From: Methanosarcina sp. MTP4
Lineage (GTDB): Archaea; Halobacteriota; Methanosarcinia; Methanosarcinales; Methanosarcinaceae
Direction of reading: 5' to 3'
Length of the DNA stretch: 64,000 nucleotides
NCBI RefSeq assembly: GCF_000970045.1
Contig: NZ_CP009505.1
Span: 992,001 to 1,056,000, forward strand
Positions 62,882 through 64,000 of the stretch are shown here, one piece after another. The notes beneath the pieces were generated by a model. That model saw only the letters and a program-made list of their open reading frames with translations. It was not told the origin of the DNA and made no database searches. The translations under genes and the position numbers were made by a program. Within the stretch, counting starts at the first letter, position 1. Every line of letters starts with the position of its first letter.

Positions 62882-64000
62882 TTACACATTTTTAAGAGCT
62901 GATTTTAACACATCGTTATACAGATTTACATATTCAATAGTAATTATCTTCCAATCGAAATTATTTTCAGCTCTTACTCTAGCTTTGTGACCTAACTCAG
63001 ACATTAGTTCATCGTCATTGATCAGACAGAGTAAAGCATCCCTAATTTCTTCAGGATCATTGGGTTTAACGAGTAAAGCTGTATCTCCTACAATTTCAGC
63101 ACAACCTGTGTTTTTTGTTGTAATAATAGCACAACCTGAAGACATTGCTTCTTGTAATACCACAGGGCAATTTTCAGCGGAGGAAGGATGAACGAAAATA
63201 GATGAAGTTTTAAATAATTCGTTATAAGTCTGGGTTTGATTATCCACCCACCCCAAAAAGTTCACTTTATTGGATATCATCTTCGATTTATTTACTAAAG
63301 TGTCTTTATATGGTCCGTCCCCTACAATATTTATTTCACAATTAATATTAATATCTTTTATTGCTTCGAGAAAATGCTGAAACCCTTTAAATTCAAAAAG
63401 GCGACTTACAAGCAAAACTTTTTTATCTTTTTTAATAGGACCAAATGAATAAACATTGCACCCATTATTGATTACTTTGACATTGTTAAAAACCATATTT
63501 TGAAGAATTAAGTCTTTAAGATATGTGGAGGGAGCAATCAACAAATGCGCATCGTTTACTACTTTTTTCCAAATAGGGTTCACTAATTTGTGTTGAAATG
63601 AAAAACGATCAGGGTTATGTCCGGGGACATCAGTCCCATGTGACGTAATAACATATGGCAACTTATTCTTCAATAAATAGGCTACGATGCCCGTAGGTAG
63701 GATAAAATGAGTATGATTAATGTCATAATGATTCAACTTATTCAGTTTATCCACAAATGGGACAGCTGAAATACAATATGAAAGCATCTCGTGTGTCTTG
63801 CACATTTCTTTTTTTTTCCTTATGCACGGAACTCTATATATAGTAACTCCATTAATAATTTCCATTTTTTTTAAACCCTTAAATCCCATGGTTACAACGT
63901 CAACAGAATGACCCAAAGCGACTAACTCTTCTGAAAGTGCTTTTGTTACAACACCCCCTCCCCCTCCAAGAGGTGGATACTCATAATTCAGCATCAGTAT
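62882..64000 (-). CDS. Family 4 glycosyltransferase, 5' end cut by window edge
   Basis: The frame is open to the window end: two more codons (ATA CTG) precede the ATG at 63994, so the start MxILMLNYEYPPLGGGGGVV lies outside the window. It has more than 370 residues. The segment HFILPTGIVAYLLKNKLPYV and the donor site VHPSSAENCPVVLQEAMSSG near 270 are typical of GT4. It heads the minus-strand operon seen here, which continues with GT4, CapK, GT4, CapK and CapA; further genes may lie beyond the window. Confidence 0.9.
   Translation of the reverse strand: MLMLNYEYPPLGGGGGVVTKALSEELVALGHSVDVVTMGFKGLKKMEIINGVTIYRVPCIRKKKEMCKTHEMLSYCISAVPFVDKLNKLNHYDINHTHFILPTGIVAYLLKNKLPYVITSHGTDVPGHNPDRFSFQHKLVNPIWKKVVNDAHLLIAPSTYLKDLILQNMVFNNVKVINNGCNVYSFGPIKKDKKVLLVSRLFEFKGFQHFLEAIKDININCEINIVGDGPYKDTLVNKSKMISNKVNFLGWVDNQTQTYNELFKTSSIFVHPSSAENCPVVLQEAMSSGCAIITTKNTGCAEIVGDTALLVKPNDPEEIRDALLCLINDDELMSELGHKARVRAENNFDWKIITIEYVNLYNDVLKSALKNV

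Overview
The window is chromosomal DNA of a methanogenic archaeon, most likely a Methanosarcina or close relative. Four things point there: the split archaeal RNA polymerase genes (rpoH-B2-B1-A1-A2) followed by rpl30e, nusA, rps12, rps7, EF-2, EF-1A and rps10; the archaeal coenzyme A genes (pantoate kinase and 4-phosphopantoate-beta-alanine ligase); a MEDS/PocR/PAS sensor kinase; and a PGF-CTERM surface protein with a PGF-pre-PGF domain. Every intact protein gene listed here ends in TAA or TGA and none in TAG, as expected where UAG is read as pyrrolysine.

Layout. 1-5.2 kb: coenzyme A genes (coaBC truncated by the window edge, pantoate kinase, phosphopantothenate synthetase) with an SPFH membrane protein and an HD hydrolase. 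5.7-8.4 kb: an adenosyl deaminase and an S-adenosylhomocysteinase-family enzyme, which together would recycle S-adenosylhomocysteine by way of the inosyl compound. 9.2-12 kb: a large sensor histidine kinase. 12.7-26.8 kb: tRNA-Lys and the RNA polymerase/ribosome/elongation-factor cluster, in which several genes use TTG starts and rpoB2 has no ATG, GTG or TTG where its conserved N-terminus begins. 27-33.2 kb: two DUF4139 paralogues on the minus strand flanking an AT-rich 3-kb segment. One paralogue carries a single in-frame UAG. The segment holds an unknown gene and a nucleoside-deoxyribosyltransferase-like gene broken by a 329-bp inverted-repeat element with target duplication. 33.5-42 kb: a surface PKD protein, nucleotidyltransferase, M20 amidohydrolase, acetyltransferase, GH15 glucoamylase-like enzyme, a 50-residue zinc ribbon and a WrbA flavoprotein.

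42.4-64 kb is a large surface-polysaccharide or glycan locus. It has a membrane GT2, six GT4 glycosyltransferases, two GT39-like membrane transferases, two flippases, two CapK-like adenylate-forming enzymes, a CapA-like protein and an unknown exported/membrane protein pair translationally coupled to a GT4. From about 52.4 kb the DNA becomes strikingly AT-rich, suggesting the far end was acquired separately. There the minus-strand operon repeats a GT4-CapK two-gene module.

Almost every longer non-coding gap holds its own short, degenerate tandem array (units of 12 to 43 bp), each of different sequence. One such array has become part of the coding N-terminus of the M20 amidohydrolase. No CRISPR array, rRNA gene or complete transposase gene was seen.
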